From Hyphomicrobium denitrificans ATCC 51888 (GTDB taxonomy: Bacteria; Pseudomonadota; Alphaproteobacteria; Rhizobiales; Hyphomicrobiaceae): a DNA stretch of 64,000 bases. The stretch covers positions 1,116,001 to 1,180,000 of the forward strand of contig NC_014313.1 of assembly GCF_000143145.1 (NCBI RefSeq), read 5' to 3'. Shown here one piece after another: positions 1 through 9,010 of the stretch. Every line of letters begins with the position of its first letter. The stretch's first letter is position 1. The translations under genes and the position numbers were made by a program. Under the pieces are notes generated by a model. The model had not been told where the DNA came from. It saw nothing but the letters and a program-made list of their open reading frames with translations, and searched no databases.

Positions 1-1
1 A

Positions 2-1003
2 GCATTGGAAAAACCGCTCGCGATCGGCGGCACGCGCCGAATCTGCACGATCAGCGTCGGCGTCACCAAGTTTCCGCAAGACGCAACGACGGCAGGCGAG
101 CTTCTGAAAAGCGCCGATCTTGCGCTGTATCGCGCCAAATCCGATGGGCGCGATCGCGTCGTCCATTTCGTTCCCGACATGCGGCGCGCGTTGCGCAGAC
201 GCGTGGAATTGCAACAGGAAGCGCGTCACGGCCTCGAATCCGGTCAGTTCATCCTGCACTTCCAGCCGATCATCGCTGCCGATCCCAAGCGTCCGGTATC
301 GTTCGAAGCCCTGCTGCGCTGGAAGCATCCGGTGGAAGGCCTGTTGACGCCAGGGCTTTTCGAGGAAGTGCTCGACGACCCGCGATTGGCTTCCTCCGTC
401 GGCAGCTACGTCATCGAGATGGCGATACGGCAAGCGGCGACATGGATGGCGCAAGGCAAGGAGTTCGGGCGCATCGCCGTCAACGTCCTGTCGGCGGATT
501 TCACGATCGGCTGTCTTGCGACGCGGCTTCAGGCGACGCTGGCGCGTTATCATGTGCCGGCGAGCAAGCTCTGCATCGAGGTTACCGAACGGGTCTTCCT
601 CGGCGGCGGCGTCACGAACATCGCGGATGCGATGCATCGCATCAACGCGCTGGGCGTCGAAGTCGCGCTCGACGATTTCGGGACCGGCTACGCGTCGCTG
701 ACGCATCTCAAGGCGTTCCCGATCGACCGCTTGAAAATCGATCGCTCGTTCGTTCAGGACATGCACGAGAACCACGAAAGTTTGTCGATCGTGAAGGCCA
801 TCGTTCAGCTCGGACAGAGCCTCGGACTGCGCGTCACCGCCGAAGGTGTCGAAAAGTACGAGCAGTTCGTGCTGTTGCAGAGCATGGGTTGCGGCAGCTT
901 CCAAGGCTACTATTTCTCGCCGCCGCGCGGGGCGGAAGATCTTGTCAACTTCGACGCCGGCGACCTGTCCGAACGCCGGCCCGCGGCTCGTGCCGTCGGC
1001 TGA
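2..1003 (+). CDS. GGDEF-EAL cyclic-di-GMP phosphodiesterase, 5' end outside window
   Basis: The visible C-terminal ~332 residues hold the last part of a GGDEF domain (ISVGVTKFP, then SADLALYRAKSDGRD) followed by a complete EAL domain. The EAL domain keeps FEALLRW, the metal-binding Asn of AVNVLSADF, the Glu of IEVTERVF, the DDFGTGYASL loop, LKIDRSFV and EGVE, so it should hydrolyse cyclic di-GMP. The GGDEF signature itself lies upstream of the window, so cyclase activity cannot be judged, nor can any N-terminal sensor domain. The reading frame is open to base 2 with no start visible. Frame and stop are clear; the family call is firm. Confidence 0.93.
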   Translation, partial: ALEKPLAIGGTRRICTISVGVTKFPQDATTAGELLKSADLALYRAKSDGRDRVVHFVPDMRRALRRRVELQQEARHGLESGQFILHFQPIIAADPKRPVSFEALLRWKHPVEGLLTPGLFEEVLDDPRLASSVGSYVIEMAIRQAATWMAQGKEFGRIAVNVLSADFTIGCLATRLQATLARYHVPASKLCIEVTERVFLGGGVTNIADAMHRINALGVEVALDDFGTGYASLTHLKAFPIDRLKIDRSFVQDMHENHESLSIVKAIVQLGQSLGLRVTAEGVEKYEQFVLLQSMGCGSFQGYYFSPPRGAEDLVNFDAGDLSERRPAARAVG

Positions 1004-1167
1004 CACCGGCATCGTCAGTCGAGGCAGGCATCGGGCGTGGCTGGAGGTGAAAAAAAGCTGGAGTACGCCAGAATTGTCAATTTCTCCGGCTGCCCGTTCG
1101 GCTACAACTTCCGTTCGGGCCCGGCCGATGGTCGCGCGGGGGCCGGAAGCGATCATAGAGCCTGGCG

Positions 1168-1362
1168 ATGAAGTGGATGCTCGTCGAACGTAAGCCCGAT
1201 GTCATTTATTCCGGCGGCACGGAAATCTATCTGGGCAAGGGCAACAGCGGCGTCCCGGACGTGGATGACGCGATGACGTTTGCAACGAGGCAAGAGGCCG
1301 AGGAGCATCGGCGTACGCTGACCAACCGCTATCACTGGGTGGCGATCACGGAGCCGAAATAA
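1168..1362 (+). CDS. small hypothetical protein (64 aa)
   Basis: A 64-residue protein starting MKWMLVERKPDVIYSG and ending WVAITEPK. It has no signal peptide, membrane segment or cysteine. It lies between the EAL gene and ku on the same strand. No strong Shine-Dalgarno precedes the ATG. It is kept because the composition is protein-like and no better ORF covers the interval. I do not recognise the family. Confidence 0.5.
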   Translation: MKWMLVERKPDVIYSGGTEIYLGKGNSGVPDVDDAMTFATRQEAEEHRRTLTNRYHWVAITEPK

Positions 1363-1485
1363 CCAACCGGAACAGCGTTAAGCGGAACTGTTGCCCGCAT
1401 CGCGGCGTTCTTCGGCGTAAACGGGGGATTTCGCGCGTTTCTGCGCTATAATCCTCCCATTGTATTGCGTCCCAGGGAGTAAATC

Positions 1486-2385
1486 ATGGCCACCGCGCGG
1501 TCGTTCTGGAAGGGGCATCTCCGCCTGGCTCTTGTCACCATTCCGATCCGGCTCGTCAGCGCGACCTCTTCCGAGGACAAGATCGCGCTGCACCAGGTCG
1601 ATCGTAAATCGAAACAGCGTATCCGCTATCAGAAGGTGGCGGGAGAGACCGGCAAGGTCGTGCCGCAATCCGACATCGTGCAAGGCTATGAGCTCGATGA
1701 CGGCAGTTATGTGCTGTTCGAGCCGGACGAGCTCGACAAGCTCAAGCTCTCGACGCGGCACACGATCGAGCTGACGGAATTCGTCGATGCGTGCTCCATC
1801 GATCCGCTGTACTTCGATAATCCGTATTACGTGCTTCCTGACGGCGACGTCGCGGAGGAAGGCTATCGCATCATCCGCGATGCGCTGAAGGAGTCGAAGA
1901 AATTCGGCGTCGGACAGCTGACGATGCGCGGACGCGAGAATCTGATCGCGATGAAGCCGAGCGGCGATGGTTTGATGATCGAGACGCTGCGGTACGCCAA
2001 CGAAGTGCGCGATGCCGACGACGTCTTTTCCGAAATCAGCAACGGCAAGCTTCGGCCGGAGCTGATCGAAATGGCGAAGCAACTCATTAAGGAACGCACG
2101 CGCAAATTCGAACCCGGCGATTTCAAGAACCATTATGCCGAGGCGCTTCGCAATCTCGTCAAGGAGAAGGTCGAGGGCGGAGAGTCGACGGAAGTCGGCG
2201 GCGGAGACGAGCGCCCGGTCGGCGGCACGGTCATCGACTTCATGGATGCGCTGCGCCGCTCGACCGGTAAGGCTCCGGCGAAGAGCGGGCGACCTTCGGC
2301 TAAAACAGCGGCTTCGCAGCAGAAACGCGAGCCGGCAAAGCGCAGCAAGCCGAAACCGAAATCCAAAACTCGCGCGCGCGGATGA
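1486..2385 (+). CDS. ku: Ku DNA-end-binding protein (NHEJ)
   Basis: 299 residues. Bacterial Ku homodimer that binds double-strand break ends and recruits LigD. The Ku core is recognisable from ARSFWKGHLRLALVTIPIRL at the N terminus through the beta-barrel region (LDDGSYVLFEPDELDKLK, FVDACSIDPLYFDNPYYVLP) to KFGVGQLTMRGRENLIAM. It ends in a lysine/arginine-rich tail (about residues 255-299), common in bacterial Ku and thought to help DNA contact. The start is supported by AGGGAG about 8 nt before the ATG. The ligase and PE-polymerase genes lie directly downstream on the opposite strand, making a compact NHEJ locus. Confidence 0.95.
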   Translation: MATARSFWKGHLRLALVTIPIRLVSATSSEDKIALHQVDRKSKQRIRYQKVAGETGKVVPQSDIVQGYELDDGSYVLFEPDELDKLKLSTRHTIELTEFVDACSIDPLYFDNPYYVLPDGDVAEEGYRIIRDALKESKKFGVGQLTMRGRENLIAMKPSGDGLMIETLRYANEVRDADDVFSEISNGKLRPELIEMAKQLIKERTRKFEPGDFKNHYAEALRNLVKEKVEGGESTEVGGGDERPVGGTVIDFMDALRRSTGKAPAKSGRPSAKTAASQQKREPAKRSKPKPKSKTRARG

Positions 2386-2403
2386 TCAGGCAGGCGCGGC
2401 GGA

Positions 2404-3474
2404 TCAGATTTTCGGAGACTTGACGACAGGGCGGCGGACATCGACGGCGGGCTTGTCCTCGCGCAAGCCTTTGAAAGCCGCGTGGCGCAGCAGGTTGTCG
2501 CCGGTCCAGGCGCGATATTCGATTTGCGCGACGAGCACGGGCTGGACCCAGACGACGCCCTTCCGCTGAAGCCCGGTCAAACTGGAAGCAAAGGACGGCG
2601 TGGCAATTGCGAGCGGCTTCAGTTCCTTCATCAGATCGGCGGCTGACTTTTGGGAAAAGCCGGTTCCGACGCGTCCGGCGTACACCAGGCGCTTGCGGTC
2701 GAAATAGCCGACGACCAGTGCGCCGACGGCATTCGCCGAGACATTCGAGACGACGTATCCGATGACGACGAATTCATCGACTTCGATGCACTTGCTCTTC
2801 AGCCAGTCGTCGTGACGGCCTGAGCGATACGGTCTGCTGGCGCGTTTGGAGACGAGTCCTTCGAGGCCGAGACGGCATGCTTCGCTCAGCATGCGCGCGG
2901 CGTCGCCGGTCAGATGTTCGCTATAGCGAATGCCAGGTACTTGGCGGCGCATCAGCATTTGCCGAAGCAGATCTTTCCGTTCGATCAGAGGAGTGGGCAT
3001 CAGATTGAAGCCGTCGAGATGCAGAAGATCGAAACACTGAAAAGCGAAGCGTCCCGAATCTCCGCTCTTCAGCGCTGAGGCGAGTTCTGAGAAGTTCGAA
3101 TGTCCGGAGCTGTCTTCGACGACGAGTTCGCCGTCGATCAGCGCCTTGCCGCGATGGACTTTGAGCAACCATTCGGGAAGCGCACCGAAACGGTCGGTCC
3201 AATCCAGTCCGCTGCGCGTGATGAGCCGAACGTCGCCGCCGTCGATGCGGGCCTGAATGCGATAGCCGTCGAATTTGATCTCGTGCACCCAATCGTCGCC
3301 TTCGGGCGGCGCCGCGACGAGCGTCGCAAGACAGGGATCGACGAAGTCGGGAAGCGTGCTTTTGACGGCAGCGACGGGCATTTTGGGCGTTCGCGTACCG
3401 TTGCGAGACGCTGCGGTCGGTTTCGTCGTTGCAGCCCGCGTTCGTGCTCCGATGGTCGTCCTGTCGCGCGCCAC
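2404..3474 (-). CDS. ligD: ATP-dependent DNA ligase, LigD ligase module as a separate gene
   Basis: About 356 residues. The adenylation motif KFDGYR carries the catalytic lysine, and IDGELVV and the FQCFDLLHLDG segment (motifs III-IV) follow, with an OB-fold C-terminal half (GRVGTGFS, RAWTGDNLLRHAAFKGLRED). It seals nicks during end joining. It lies just downstream of the PE-polymerase gene on the same strand but in another frame. I chose a GTG at 3474, 9 nt past the upstream stop; an ATG at 3549 would overlap the upstream gene by 67 nt, and an ATG at 3381 is also possible. In Pseudomonas and Mycobacterium the domains are fused in one LigD, so this may be a natural split or an old frameshift. 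Confidence 0.88.
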   Translation of the reverse strand: MARDRTTIGARTRAATTKPTAASRNGTRTPKMPVAAVKSTLPDFVDPCLATLVAAPPEGDDWVHEIKFDGYRIQARIDGGDVRLITRSGLDWTDRFGALPEWLLKVHRGKALIDGELVVEDSSGHSNFSELASALKSGDSGRFAFQCFDLLHLDGFNLMPTPLIERKDLLRQMLMRRQVPGIRYSEHLTGDAARMLSEACRLGLEGLVSKRASRPYRSGRHDDWLKSKCIEVDEFVVIGYVVSNVSANAVGALVVGYFDRKRLVYAGRVGTGFSQKSAADLMKELKPLAIATPSFASSLTGLQRKGVVWVQPVLVAQIEYRAWTGDNLLRHAAFKGLREDKPAVDVRRPVVKSPKI

Positions 3475-3482
3475 CAGACGGC

Positions 3483-5171
3483 TCACTTGCCGAGCAGCGA
3501 TTTGATCGCAGCTCCGAGCGGACGGCAAGAGTCGCAATAGTCGTTCCATGCTTTGGATTTGGCGAGCAGATCAGGAACCGTGTGCACGGTGAAGCGCGCT
3601 GGATCTAAGCCTTTGCGAACCTGGCTCCAGGTGAGCGGCATGGAGACAGTCGCACCCGGCCGCGCACGCGGCGACAACGGCGCGACCGCCGTCGCCATCC
3701 GATCGTTGCGCAAGTAGTCGAGGAAGATCCGGCCTGTGCGCAGCTTCTTCGTCATCTTGATCAGATACGACTTCGGATCGTCGGCCGCCATCTGCTGGCA
3801 GAGCGCGCCGGCGAACGTCTTCGCTTCGTTCCAGCCGATGCCGTCACCGCGGCGCGGCTTCAACGGCGTCACGACATGCAGACCCTTGCCGCCGGTCGTC
3901 TTGCAAAAGGGCACAAGGCCGATCGCCTGCAAGCGCTCGCGCAATTCGTTGGCGGCATCGACGACACGATCAAAAGGAACGTCCGGCGCCGGGTCGAGAT
4001 CGAACACCAGGCGGCCCGGCACATCCGGTTCGAGTGGTTCGCAATTCCAAGGATGGAATTCGAGCGCTGCAATCTGCCCGAGCGCCACGAGCGCTTCGAC
4101 GCTGTTGACTTCGATATAGGGTTCGCGATCGCCGGAAATGCGGACGAGGTCGATCTCGGAGGACATGCCGCGCATCGCATGGCGCTGAAAGAACGTTTCC
4201 CCGTCGATGCCGTCGGGCGCGCGGATGACGGAGCACGGCCTGCCCTTGATGTGTTCGAGCATCCAAGGTCCGACCGCCTCGAGATAATGCGCGAGGTCGA
4301 GCTTCGAAACCGCGGCGCCGGTATTCGCTGGCCACAACTTTTTATCGGGGTTCGAGATCGTGATTCCGCAGACGGTGTTCGGGCCGCCGTCATTACTCTT
4401 TGCCGAGCGCTGGCTTGCCGGGCGATTGTCGGCCTTCGTTGTTTTTTTGACCAGAACGCGGCGCAACGGCACCGGTTTTTTCTCGTCTTCCTTCGCTTGG
4501 CCGTCGGCGCGGTTCGAATTCCAAATGGCGTCCGGCTTGGCGGCGTGACGGCGTTTCGAGATGAAGGGCTCGGGGCCTTTGCCGCGCCCGGCAGCGATAT
4601 CGGTCATCGACCGGCCGGACGCAACGGAGCGATCCTTTTCCAGAATGCTGTCATCGTCGCCGGGCTTCGCGATTTGATCTCGATGCTTGATCAGGAGCCA
4701 GTTCGTTCGCTTGTTGCCGGCGCGGTCGTTCTTGATGCGGACCAGAACCCAGCTTCCTTCGAGCTTATCGCCGACGAGCACGAATTTCAGATCGCCCTTG
4801 CGCAATTGCTGCTCGGGTGTTTCGTCGCCAAGCGGCGCCCAGAAGCCGCGATCCCAGAGCATGACGGTACCGCCGCCGTATTGTCCTTTTGGGATCGTCC
4901 CCTCGAAGTCCCCGTAATCGAGAGGATGATCCTCGACCTCGACGGCGAGGCGTTTGACTTTCGGATCGAGTGACGGCCCCTTGGTCACGGCCCAGGATTT
5001 GAACACGCCATCGAGTTCAAGCCGCAGGTCATAGTGCAAGCGGGTTGCGTCGTGCTTCTGGATGACGAAGCGGAGATGCTTGGCGGGGCGGACCGATTTC
5101 GCGCCGCTGGGTTCGGCTGTCTTGGTGAAATCGCGTTTGGCGCGATATTCGGAAAGCTGCTTCGACGCCAT
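3483..5171 (-). CDS. ligD: LigD-type 3'-phosphoesterase / primase-polymerase
   Basis: 562 residues with two domains. Residues about 25-190 form the 3'-phosphoesterase ([46 protein letters not shown]). Residues about 265-560 form the LigD primase-polymerase ([24 protein letters not shown], the catalytic [24 protein letters not shown]). A charged linker separates them. The protein trims 3' ends and fills gaps during NHEJ. The ATG has GGAG upstream on the minus strand. The ligase module that usually completes LigD is a separate gene immediately downstream. Confidence 0.93.
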   Translation of the reverse strand: MASKQLSEYRAKRDFTKTAEPSGAKSVRPAKHLRFVIQKHDATRLHYDLRLELDGVFKSWAVTKGPSLDPKVKRLAVEVEDHPLDYGDFEGTIPKGQYGGGTVMLWDRGFWAPLGDETPEQQLRKGDLKFVLVGDKLEGSWVLVRIKNDRAGNKRTNWLLIKHRDQIAKPGDDDSILEKDRSVASGRSMTDIAAGRGKGPEPFISKRRHAAKPDAIWNSNRADGQAKEDEKKPVPLRRVLVKKTTKADNRPASQRSAKSNDGGPNTVCGITISNPDKKLWPANTGAAVSKLDLAHYLEAVGPWMLEHIKGRPCSVIRAPDGIDGETFFQRHAMRGMSSEIDLVRISGDREPYIEVNSVEALVALGQIAALEFHPWNCEPLEPDVPGRLVFDLDPAPDVPFDRVVDAANELRERLQAIGLVPFCKTTGGKGLHVVTPLKPRRGDGIGWNEAKTFAGALCQQMAADDPKSYLIKMTKKLRTGRIFLDYLRNDRMATAVAPLSPRARPGATVSMPLTWSQVRKGLDPARFTVHTVPDLLAKSKAWNDYCDSCRPLGAAIKSLLGK

Positions 5172-5376
5172 CCCTCAGTCTCCGCGAAAAGTTTCGAGAG
5201 CTTAGCTGCGGCTTGCGCCTGCCGCCAGCGGATGCCGCAAACATAAAGAAAAAAGCCGCCGGGGAGTCATGGAGGCTCCCGGACGGCCCAGCACCTTTCG
5301 GCGCCTGACACACGTTGGTACATGCGTCTGGTTTAAGAACGACAAAATGAGGAAGAAAGTTCCCGCCCGATTTCGG

Positions 5377-5610
5377 CTACGCGCGAGCCCAGTCGGACTC
5401 ACCAGCTCTCATCACCGAGGCTTTGAGTTCATCGCGGTCGGCGCCGCTGTTTGCGAGAGCTGCGAGAACGTGGCGGGCCATGCGTTCGCGCAAGATGTCA
5501 GCCCCGGGGCCTTTGCGAACGTCGCCCGGAACCGAGTTCCAGACTTCGCTGAGGATACTTTCGGCGCGGTCGAGTTCTTCCGGTCCGAACACATTAAACC
5601 CTGAGGACAT
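5377..5610 (-). CDS. small conserved hypothetical protein
   Basis: 77 residues starting MSSGFNVFGPEELDRAESIL. I recall similar short proteins with the same MSSGFNVFGPE opening in related Hyphomicrobiales, which is why I prefer this ATG over the longer frame opening at 5712. It is mostly helical and charged, with no membrane segment. Function unknown. The roughly 170 bp between it and the RHH-type gene on the opposite strand should hold divergent promoters. Confidence 0.6.
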   Translation of the reverse strand: MSSGFNVFGPEELDRAESILSEVWNSVPGDVRKGPGADILRERMARHVLAALANSGADRDELKASVMRAGESDWARA

Positions 5611-5784
5611 GTTGCTCACTGACTCTACCTTCAGCTCGACGGCATACTGCATCTCAGTAGGGGAAACCATCCGCGAAATACCAAATCCGAGGTTAATGCA
5701 ATGAGGGAACATTCTACAACAAATGCCGTTTTGATGTCGAATGAGTAAGTAACGCTAGTCGCAGGCGCGGGAAGGGAAGAGGCT

Positions 5785-6015
5785 ATGGGCGGATTGTCTC
5801 GCGAAACGCGCATCCAGCTCATGCTGAGCGACGAGGAATTGGCGGCCATCGACAATTGGCGGTTTCAACAGCGCATGCCGAGCCGCGCGGCTGCGATACG
5901 TCAGTTGTTGAATGTCGGCCTTCGCATCAAGCAGCTGGAAGGAGCCGTGAAGCCTTTGAGATCGCAGGATTACGGGCTGCTGACTTCGGATGATGGCGAT
6001 GGCGACAAAGGCTGA
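5785..6015 (+). CDS. small ribbon-helix-helix-like protein
   Basis: 76 residues. The pattern TRIQLMLSDEELAAIDNW followed by RMPSRAAAIRQLLNVGL is a beta-strand then two helices, the layout of MetJ/Arc ribbon-helix-helix DNA-binding proteins; the strand would insert into the DNA major groove as a dimer. There is no adjacent toxin gene, so it is probably a stand-alone regulator rather than an antitoxin. The ATG follows a purine-rich GAAGAGGC stretch. Target unknown. Confidence 0.65.
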   Translation: MGGLSRETRIQLMLSDEELAAIDNWRFQQRMPSRAAAIRQLLNVGLRIKQLEGAVKPLRSQDYGLLTSDDGDGDKG

Positions 6016-6030
6016 GATCGGCGTCGCTTG

Positions 6031-7323
6031 TTAGAGCATTCCAACAAACATAGCGACGCTCGCGAGCGCCATTACGGCGGCGGTCGCCCAGCCGAGGTAG
6101 CTCAGCCAGCCGTGAACCGTAAATTGACCCATGACGTTCTTATTTCCAGCCATCAGCATCATGATCGCGATGATGGGGACGGCCGCGAGACCATTGATCA
6201 CGGCGCTGTAGTATAGCGCTTTGATAGGGTTCAATCCCGAAAAGTTGATCGCAATGCCGACGAGCGTTGCAAGAGCGATCATACCGTAGAACGCTTTGCC
6301 TTCCGTCGGTTTCAACGACAGTCCGACTTTCCACTTGAGCGCTTCGCCGAACGCATAAGCGGCGGAGCCTGCGAGAACGGGAATTGAAAGCATCCCAGTT
6401 CCGATGATGCCGAGCGCGAACAGGTCGAACGCGAACGCGCCGCCGATCGGCTTCAATGCCGATGCCGCCTGTGCAGAGCTTTCGATGTCCGTGATGCCGG
6501 CCGGGTGAAGCGTCGCTCCGACGGTAACGATGATCGCGATCGCGACGATGTTCGAGAACGCCATGCCAACGAGGGTATCGATCCTTATGCGATGTTCGGC
6601 GGACGGAGCCTGGCGAGGGCTCGTCAGAAGCGGTTCGCGTTTGGGGATTTCATGAATGTCTTCGACCTCCTGCGAGGCCTGCCAGAAAAACAGATAGGGG
6701 CTGATCGTCGTGCCGAGGATTGCGACGACGGTTTGCCAGTAGTTGCCGTCGGTCGAGAGCTTCGGCACCAGCAGGCCGGAGATGACGCCGGTCCACGGGA
6801 TGTCGATCGCGAACATTGTTGCGATGTAGGAGAAGAGCGCGAGCGTCAGCCATTTCAGTACGGCGACGTAGCGCGTGTACTTCATGAAGACTTCCATCAG
6901 AGTGCAAAGAACGCCAAATGCTATGACGTAGATCAGTCGCGGGCCGCCTGCGAGCAACGCAACGGCGTCACCCATCGCTCCGAGATTGGCGCCGATGTTG
7001 ATGATGTTAGCCATAAACAAAAGGCCGACGAGACCGAACACGACGACTGGCGGATAATTGGGAATGATATTGGCCGCGAGGCCCTTGCCAGTGGTTCTGC
7101 CGATGCGGGCGCTGATTTCCTGCACGGCTGCCATCAACGGATAGGCAAGGACCATCGTCCATAACAGCCCGAAGCCGAACAGTGCTCCAGCCTGCGAATA
7201 CGTCGCGATGCCGCTCGGATCGTCGTCCGAGGCGCCCGTGATGAGGCCGGGCCCTAAAACTTTGAAGAGACGTGGTTTACTGGGGCCGACGGCGGGGCTT
7301 TGCTCAAAGTCCTGGGCTGCCAT
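6031..7323 (-). CDS. Nramp-family divalent metal transporter
   Basis: About 430 residues, 10-11 membrane segments. The first helix has GPGLITGASDDDPSGIATYS, aligning with the metal-binding DPGN helix of Nramp proteins but with DDDPSG in its place. The canonical helix-6 MPH motif is not seen; GTTISPYLFFWQASQEVED occupies that region. Family membership is clear, but metal choice cannot be read from the sequence, and this subgroup may carry something other than Mn/Fe (possibly Mg). Start uncertain: ATG 7323 gives MAAQDFEQSP; ATG 7383 would add 20 residues. Neither has a convincing ribosome site. Confidence 0.85.
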   Translation of the reverse strand: MAAQDFEQSPAVGPSKPRLFKVLGPGLITGASDDDPSGIATYSQAGALFGFGLLWTMVLAYPLMAAVQEISARIGRTTGKGLAANIIPNYPPVVVFGLVGLLFMANIINIGANLGAMGDAVALLAGGPRLIYVIAFGVLCTLMEVFMKYTRYVAVLKWLTLALFSYIATMFAIDIPWTGVISGLLVPKLSTDGNYWQTVVAILGTTISPYLFFWQASQEVEDIHEIPKREPLLTSPRQAPSAEHRIRIDTLVGMAFSNIVAIAIIVTVGATLHPAGITDIESSAQAASALKPIGGAFAFDLFALGIIGTGMLSIPVLAGSAAYAFGEALKWKVGLSLKPTEGKAFYGMIALATLVGIAINFSGLNPIKALYYSAVINGLAAVPIIAIMMLMAGNKNVMGQFTVHGWLSYLGWATAAVMALASVAMFVGML

Positions 7324-7487
7324 AGGAGTTATCGATTTATGAAAGCGCCAGACTACAACGCGCCTTAATCCGCGCTGTTCCAATTCCGTCGCTCATTCGG
7401 GCGAAGCAGCAATGCAGGAACTGAGCGTTGATATTTTCGGTTTGTTGAATACGTGCACGACGGAAATCCAGCTAGGAGCCTAAAGCA

Positions 7488-8036
7488 ATGATCAGAAAAT
7501 TCGTAATAGCCTCGGGAGCGGTTCTGCTCCTGGCGCTGGGCGGCGCTGTCGCCGAGGCAAGGCCTCAGGGTGGCGGTGGCGGCGGTCCGAGCGTCGGCGG
7601 GTTTGGCGGCGGCGGTGGTGGTGGCCGCAGTTTCGGTGGCGGTGGTCGCAGCTTCGGCGGCGGTGGCTTTGCCGGAAACCGCGGGTTTAGCGGCAATCGC
7701 GGTTTCAGCGGAAATCGTGCATTCAGCGGTCCGCGTTCGGGCGGTTTCCGTGGCGGCAACTTCAACCGGCGATCGTTTACGCCCGGCCGCAACTTCGGTG
7801 ACGGTCGCGGTATGCGCGGCCGGGACTTCGCGCGCCACGGGAATTGGGGCGGGCGCAATCACGGTCGTTGGCGGCATCATCGCGGCCGGCGCATCTTCAT
7901 CGGAGCGCCCTACTTCTACGACTACGGTTATTACAACGACGGTTATTACGGTAGCGATTGCGGCTGGCTGTATCGGCGAGCGATCACGACCGGAAGCCCG
8001 TATTGGTGGCGGCGTTATGAGCAATGCACGTACTAA
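7488..8036 (+). CDS. secreted glycine-rich protein
   Basis: 182 residues. The N-terminal signal peptide (RKFVIASGAVLLLALGGAVAEA) leads into glycine-rich repeats (FGGGG, GNRGFSGNRGFSGNRAFSG), an arginine/histidine-rich middle and a C-terminal module with DCGWLYRRAITTGSPYWW, a tail I recall on many secreted Hyphomicrobiales proteins. Likely periplasmic or outer-surface; function unknown. AGGAG precedes the ATG. A strong hairpin terminator follows the stop. Confidence 0.8.
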   Translation: MIRKFVIASGAVLLLALGGAVAEARPQGGGGGGPSVGGFGGGGGGGRSFGGGGRSFGGGGFAGNRGFSGNRGFSGNRAFSGPRSGGFRGGNFNRRSFTPGRNFGDGRGMRGRDFARHGNWGGRNHGRWRHHRGRRIFIGAPYFYDYGYYNDGYYGSDCGWLYRRAITTGSPYWWRRYEQCTY

Positions 8037-8066
8037 AAGCGTGTCGTGTAGCAGGCTGAAATAAAA

Positions 8067-8100
8067 AGGATCCGAGCGCTCGCTCGGATCCTTTCTTTTT
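8067..8100 (+). terminator. intrinsic terminator after the glycine-rich gene
   Basis: Stem GGATCCGAGC pairing with GCTCGGATCC around a very short loop, preceded by an A-run and followed by CTTTCTTTTT. The A-run on the left could also make it serve the minus-strand gene ending at 8120. Confidence 0.85.
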
Positions 8101-8119
8101 GCGGCGTGTGTTCCGCGAA

Positions 8120-8446
8120 TTACGGACTGGACGTTCCGGTGCCTGGCGGCGAAGTCGAAACGCGCGCGCCAGGGTTCGAGCCAGCGGCTGGATCCGATGG
8201 CGTGCCGGTCGACGGACCTGGCTGCACATTCTGATTGGTGTTCGGATCAGCCGGAATGCCGGCCGGAGACGTCACGCCAGATTCACCCGAGCTCACGCCT
8301 TCGCTGGAAGGCGCTGTCGTTGACGGAGTCTCCGATGGCGCCATCGACGGCGGCCGCTGAACGGTATCGTTGCTTTGAGCCATCGCGCCAGCGCAGCCAA
8401 GAGCCGACAACGAAGCTGCTAAAGCTGCAATTTTCAGAACATTCAT
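8120..8446 (-). CDS. secreted Pro/Ser/Thr-rich low-complexity protein
   Basis: 108 residues. The signal peptide MNVLKIAALAASLSALGCAGAMAQ ends in AMA-Q; the cysteine in LGCAG is not a clean lipobox, so cleavage by signal peptidase I after AMA is more likely. The mature part is disordered (SETPSTTAPSSEG, PADPNTNQNVQPGPSTG). AAGGAGA lies 7 nt before the ATG. The gene ends against the terminator at 8067-8100. No function can be assigned. Confidence 0.7.
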   Translation of the reverse strand: MNVLKIAALAASLSALGCAGAMAQSNDTVQRPPSMAPSETPSTTAPSSEGVSSGESGVTSPAGIPADPNTNQNVQPGPSTGTPSDPAAGSNPGARVSTSPPGTGTSSP

Positions 8447-8625
8447 TCATCTTCTCCTTTTCTTGCTGTCCAGGTCGGAAAACCCGGCCTTGCAAGTCTT
8501 TGTTCCAGAGAAGTGGCGAGGTCTTTCGACGCTCTCGCGCACGGAGCGGCGGAGGTGCTGGCCGGAACCGCGGTTTATTCGCACGCGTTTTACGAGAGTG
8601 AAATTTATTCGCCAGGATCATTGCG

Positions 8626-8922
8626 ATGAAGACGGAGTCGGTCACTCTGACGAAGCAGGAACTCGCCGATGCGATCACGAGTCCGGTTTCGGTATTCGAT
8701 TTTCCGCTCGAAGTGGTCGCGTGTCCCGGGCTGTCGTGGGATCAGAAGATCGAAATCCTGAAGCGCTGGGAACTGGACGCGCGCGCGCTTCAACGCGCCA
8801 CCGATGAAAATATGGGCGGCGAGGAGCCAAACCTGCTCGATGAAGTCAATCGAGCCTTGATGATGCTCGATCCGGAAAATTCCGTTCACGATGGTTTCGG
8901 GTCGGCTCCGACGAAGGTTTGA
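8626..8922 (+). CDS. conserved hypothetical protein
   Basis: 98 residues, soluble. The middle (SWDQKIEILKRWELDARALQ, then MGGEEPNLLDEVNRALMML) is strongly helical and resembles short proteins widespread in Rhizobiales that I cannot name. AGGA lies 8 nt upstream of the ATG. It is followed by the minus-strand PRC-barrel gene. Confidence 0.65.
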   Translation: MKTESVTLTKQELADAITSPVSVFDFPLEVVACPGLSWDQKIEILKRWELDARALQRATDENMGGEEPNLLDEVNRALMMLDPENSVHDGFGSAPTKV

Positions 8923-8990
8923 CGACGTCGCAAAAGGAAAGGACATCCGCAAGCTGAAGCTCGCGAATGCCCGATCGACGTGTATTTTTC

Positions 8991-9010
8991 GTCAGTCAGT
9001 CAGTCAGTCA
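8991..9010. repeat. tetranucleotide microsatellite (GTCA x5)
   Basis: Five GTCA units in tandem just past the stop codon of the minus-strand PRC-barrel gene; the stop itself is part of the first unit. Copy-number change would not alter the protein. Confidence 0.9.

Noticed and set aside
5278..5376. Small gene between ligD and the MSSGFNVFG gene
   Set aside because: Only short overlapping frames with no ribosome site or recognisable composition.
8991..9010. Phase-variable tract controlling the PRC-barrel gene
   Set aside because: The repeat starts at the stop codon, so unit gain or loss leaves the reading frame unchanged.
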